DNA of 64,000 bases from Bacteroidota bacterium (GTDB taxonomy: Bacteria; Bacteroidota; Bacteroidia; Chitinophagales; Chitinophagaceae). Made by a program: the position numbers and the translations under genes. Each line of letters opens with the position of its first letter. Position 1 is the first letter of the stretch. Below the pieces are notes generated by a model. It did not search any database. It had not been told where the DNA came from and worked only from the letters and a program-made list of their open reading frames with translations. Of this stretch, positions 61,567 to 64,000 are shown piece by piece. The stretch lies in the NCBI GenBank assembly GCA_023386235.1, contig JAEWKC010000040.1, positions 1-64,000 of the forward strand. The letters run 5' to 3'.

Positions 61567-61649
61567 CTGATACATGTATTGATTATTTATACAACGAAAG
61601 TAGCATTTTTTTATTTTATTGAAAAAGCAGAACTTTCTGATAATTTGTT

Positions 61650-61690
61650 CTGTAATGACAGATGTCTCGCTCTCCGCTCGACATGACAAA
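61650..61690. repeat. Dispersed intergenic repeat-like fragment
   Basis: CTGTAATGACAGATGTCTCG followed by CTCTCCGCTCGACATGAC resembles the 'GTCAT...CGAGCGGAG' type of repeat scattered in Bacteroidota genomes. It is a single copy here and is called from pattern familiarity only. Confidence 0.3.
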
Positions 61691-61717
61691 ACTCCCACAA
61701 ATGGAACATAAAATAAA

Positions 61718-61749
61718 AAAGCTCCAAAGTTTTATAACTTCGGAGCTTT
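61718..61749. terminator. Terminator after the Spy-like gene
   Basis: AAAGCTCCAAAGTT (61718-61731) pairs with AACTTCGGAGCTTT (61736-61749), one mismatch, with a 4-base loop. T-rich sequence follows on the minus strand (TTTTATTTTATG). Confidence 0.75.
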
Positions 61750-61765
61750 CAACCTTTCAAAAAAA

Positions 61766-62422
61766 TTAGCTTCTTAAATTAGGCCTGTCATTTCTTCTCT
61801 GGCGAGGGCCGTTGTTATTATTTTTATCTTTACCGTCTTTTATATTTTGTCTCTGCTCGGGAGTCAGTACGTTTTGCATAGCTTTTCTTTTCTGCTCTTG
61901 CAGTTGCTTTAATTGCGTTTGCTTAGCATCTTTACTTAAGAAAGTATTTTTCTTAATTTGTTCCGCTTTTTTATTGTAGGTTTCATTAATGTCGCGCACC
62001 TGCTCTTTTTGTACATCATTTAATGTTTGCCAGTTTTCGCTGCGACCTGTTCTGCGCTTGCGGTTTTCGCGCATGGTTTGCATTCTTTCCGTAAGTTGCG
62101 CACGCTGTCCGGGAGTAAGAATGGCTTCGCGCTTTTCTTTCATCCCTTGCTGTAGTTTGCGCATAGCTTCTGCCTTCTGCTCCCTGCTAAGAGAACTGTT
62201 TGCCTGAATTTTATTTCTTTCTTCCAGTCCGTATTCGCGTAAAGCCTTCATTTTATCTTTTTGTGACTGTGTGAGATTTAGATCTGAAAACATATCTCTT
62301 TGTATTTCTCTCTGCTGCGTTCCGTCTCTCATGGCGGAATTTCTATTTCCTCTTTGCTGTGCTTCTGCTGTCGCGGTAAGCAATACAACAGCCAGCGCGC
62401 TCATGAATATTTTTTTCATCAT
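61766..62422 (-). CDS. Spy/CpxP-like exported protein with two LTxxQ regions
   Basis: The 218-residue protein has a signal peptide (KKIFMSALAVVLLTATAEAQ). The mature part is almost all charged helix with repeated motifs LNLTQSQKDKMKALREYG, LTPGQRAQLTERMQTM, LNDVQKEQVRDINETYNKKA, LTPEQRQNIKDGK. This LTxxQ pattern is that of Spy/CpxP chaperone-like proteins, here duplicated. They buffer misfolded proteins or sense envelope stress or metals. The Asn/Arg-rich tail is low complexity. Confidence 0.8.
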   Translation of the reverse strand: MMKKIFMSALAVVLLTATAEAQQRGNRNSAMRDGTQQREIQRDMFSDLNLTQSQKDKMKALREYGLEERNKIQANSSLSREQKAEAMRKLQQGMKEKREAILTPGQRAQLTERMQTMRENRKRRTGRSENWQTLNDVQKEQVRDINETYNKKAEQIKKNTFLSKDAKQTQLKQLQEQKRKAMQNVLTPEQRQNIKDGKDKNNNNGPRQRRNDRPNLRS

Positions 62423-62547
62423 CTGTATATTTTTATCGTTGTGATTGAATAGGTTTTAATAATAGATACAAATTTAAATAACAAGTTTAGATGCAAAACA
62501 ATCTTTTCGGCGAAAAGGTTTATTTATTGGGTAAACAGTTTTAAATG

Positions 62548-62880
62548 TTAAGAAACTGCTTTCAGGCCTACAACAGACCCAATCAATGTACTGATAAAAA
62601 AAGCTTTCCAAAAAGTGAAGGGTTCGTTGAAATACAGGAAGCCCAGCAGTGCGGTTCCTACGGCGCCAATGCCTGTCCATACAGGATACACAACTCCTAA
62701 AGGCAGCATTTGCGTGCATTTATACATTAAATACATGCTTATAGTCAGCGTAATCAAAAATAATGAAAGCCAGAGCCCGCTAATGTTTCCGGTTGCCACC
62801 CTGTATTCTTCCGCCTTTCCTAAGCAGAAAGCAAAAGCTGTTTCAAATAAGCCTGCTATTAATAATATTATCCAAGCCAT
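62548..62880 (-). CDS. Small multidrug resistance (SMR)-family transporter
   Basis: The 110-residue protein has four membrane helices: AWIILLIAGLFETAFAFCLG with the essential membrane glutamate (about residue 13), SGLWLSLFLITLTISMYLMY, VVYPVWTGIGAVGTALLGFL and AFFISTLIGSVVGLKAVS. The single gene suggests a homodimer. The family includes EmrE-like drug exporters and Gdx-type guanidinium exporters. The GxxE and VYPVWTGIGAVGT motifs do not settle which one. It lies 14 bases upstream of nothing obvious and immediately downstream of dusB, on the same strand. Confidence 0.9.
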   Translation of the reverse strand: MAWIILLIAGLFETAFAFCLGKAEEYRVATGNISGLWLSLFLITLTISMYLMYKCTQMLPLGVVYPVWTGIGAVGTALLGFLYFNEPFTFWKAFFISTLIGSVVGLKAVS

Positions 62881-62894
62881 GTAGTTTTGTATTT

Positions 62895-63953
62895 TTATTT
62901 TGCGCTTTCGCAGTTAGGCGCCCCTTCTGCAAAAGTCCATAAGTTTTTTTCTACTGTATAACCCTGATATCTTTTCAAAACATCTTCCAGTACCTCATCT
63001 ATCTCATCATATGTATTCAGCTGTACCAGTTTGCTCCTGTATTCTTTTATCCCGGGATAGCCTTTTAAATAATTGGTATAATGCCTGCGCATTTCTAAAA
63101 TGCCATATATGGGTCCTTTCCATTCCAAAGAACGCTGCAGATGATGCCGGATGACTTCTACTCTTTGCTCAATAGATGGTAATGGCAAATGATCGCCGGT
63201 AGCCAGGTAATGTTTTATTTCATTGAAAATCCAGGGATAGCCAATGGCGGCCCGGCCAATCATAATGCCGTCTACACCATACCTGTTTTTGTACTCCAAT
63301 GCTTTTTCGGGAGAGTTTATATCGCCATTGCCAAATATGGGCATCTGTATTCGTGCATTATTTTTTATTTTACCTATGAGTGTCCAGTCTGCTTCGCCTT
63401 TGTACATTTGCGCTCTGGTTCTGCCATGAATGGCTAAAGCGGCTATGCCCACATCCTGTAACCTTTCTGCTACTTCTTCTATGTTCACGCTACTCTCATC
63501 CCACCCCAGCCTTGTTTTTACGGTAACGGGCAACGATGTATTTTTCACTACAGCTTCTGTTAAACGCACCATTAACGGGATGTCTTTTAAAACACCCGCG
63601 CCTGCACCTTTGGTTACTACTTTCTTTACCGGGCATCCAAAGTTAATGTCTACCAAATCAGGGCTGACTGTTTCCACTATGGCGGCGCTCATACCCATTG
63701 CCTCTTCATCACCACCAAATATTTGAATACCTACGGGTCTTTCTTCTTCAAAAATATCCAGTTTACGGCGGCTTTTGATAGCATCGCGTATCAATCCTTC
63801 GCTGCTGATAAATTCAGTATACATTAAATCTGCGCCATTGGCTTTACAAACCGATCGGAACGGCGGATCGCTCACGTCTTCCATGGGTGCCAGCAGTAAA
63901 GGGAAATCGGGCAGTTGAATATCTTTGATTTGCATTTGGATATGTTTGAACAT
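62895..63953 (-). CDS. dusB: tRNA-dihydrouridine synthase
   Basis: The 352-residue protein is a Dus flavoenzyme: FPLLLAPMEDVSDPPFRSVC, GADLMYTEFISSEGLI, PVGIQIFGGDEEAM, VDINFGCPVKKVVTKGAGAG with the catalytic cysteine, VKTRLGWDESSVNIEEVAER, LAIHGRTRAQMYKGEADW, IFGNGDINSPEKA and DGIMIGRAAIGYPWIF. It reduces uridine in tRNA D-loops using FMN and NADPH. DusB is the closest type by these motifs. The start may be ATG 63953 or ATG 63935. The SMR gene follows 14 bases downstream. Confidence 0.94.
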   Translation of the reverse strand: MFKHIQMQIKDIQLPDFPLLLAPMEDVSDPPFRSVCKANGADLMYTEFISSEGLIRDAIKSRRKLDIFEEERPVGIQIFGGDEEAMGMSAAIVETVSPDLVDINFGCPVKKVVTKGAGAGVLKDIPLMVRLTEAVVKNTSLPVTVKTRLGWDESSVNIEEVAERLQDVGIAALAIHGRTRAQMYKGEADWTLIGKIKNNARIQMPIFGNGDINSPEKALEYKNRYGVDGIMIGRAAIGYPWIFNEIKHYLATGDHLPLPSIEQRVEVIRHHLQRSLEWKGPIYGILEMRRHYTNYLKGYPGIKEYRSKLVQLNTYDEIDEVLEDVLKRYQGYTVEKNLWTFAEGAPNCESAK

Positions 63954-64000
63954 TTATCAACAAAAACCAATTAATTAACAATCGAAACAATTGATTAAAA

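Noticed and set aside
62474..62719. 81-codon minus-strand frame overlapping the SMR gene
   Set aside because: It is an out-of-phase shadow of the SMR transporter frame and lacks membrane-protein features of its own.

Overview
The window reads as a chromosomal segment of a Bacteroidota bacterium, most likely of the family Chitinophagaceae. The genus is not determined. Supporting signs are type IX secretion (T9SS) sorting domains, DUF2480/DUF4293/DUF5683-type proteins, a YciO-like protein, TPR histidine kinases, and promoters of the TAnnTTTG type with few Shine-Dalgarno sites. Base composition is moderately AT-rich. There are no rRNA genes, CRISPR arrays, recognisable transposases or prophage genes.

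Layout. 1-4.2 kb: end of an e(P4)-type phosphatase, a YciO/TsaC-family gene, a LacI-type regulator, and two tandem S66 LD-carboxypeptidases. 4.2-7.2 kb: a doubly frameshifted small gene, typA, then a decayed stretch. 7.3-15.3 kb: a bacteriophytochrome/heme oxygenase pair, gcvT, a two-component system (TPR histidine kinase plus LuxR-type regulator), an outer-membrane-like protein and a lipoprotein. 15.3-20.9 kb: pyruvate dehydrogenase E2, M1 aminopeptidase, PepSY membrane protein. 21-24.8 kb: a T9SS-exported alpha/beta hydrolase and a lipoprotein, both broken by frameshifts and bracketed by a near-identical 25-base direct repeat. 25-28 kb: rplM-rpsI-rpsB-tsf. 28-30.6 kb: gatC, trmN6, tRNA-Leu, an M20 amidohydrolase. 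30.7-34.1 kb: an arsenic operon (arsR-arsM-arsC-[S23-like four-helix-bundle gene]-acr3). 34.2-39 kb: DUF2480 and YggS genes, facing a four-gene LUD-lpxH-hypothetical-mscS operon. 39-46.8 kb: uvrB, lipoproteins, a beta-lactamase-fold serine hydrolase, an amidohydrolase, tpx. 47-54 kb: a surface protein with an odd membrane segment, queA, nfu, tgt, ccmB, a TonB-like protein. 54-64 kb: acyl-CoA dehydrogenase-like protein, a Tyr/Ser-rich lipoprotein, a DUF5683 gene with an in-frame stop, ffh-DUF4293-S1/P1 nuclease-SCO, a Spy-like protein, an SMR transporter and dusB.

Most of the window is ordinary housekeeping sequence. The points worth attention are: (i) an arsenic cluster with an S23-like gene inserted, where an exact 21-base repeat lies at both ends of the arsR-to-S23 block; (ii) at least five disrupted genes among intact large ones; (iii) a perfect 42-base palindrome ending the PepSY gene; (iv) several genes whose -7 promoter box lies 4-6 bases from the start codon, suggesting leaderless mRNAs; (v) a surface protein whose conserved C-terminal domain appears to be split by two membrane helices. 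I did not find a clearly new multi-gene system; the S23 insertion and the decaying T9SS locus are the nearest candidates.
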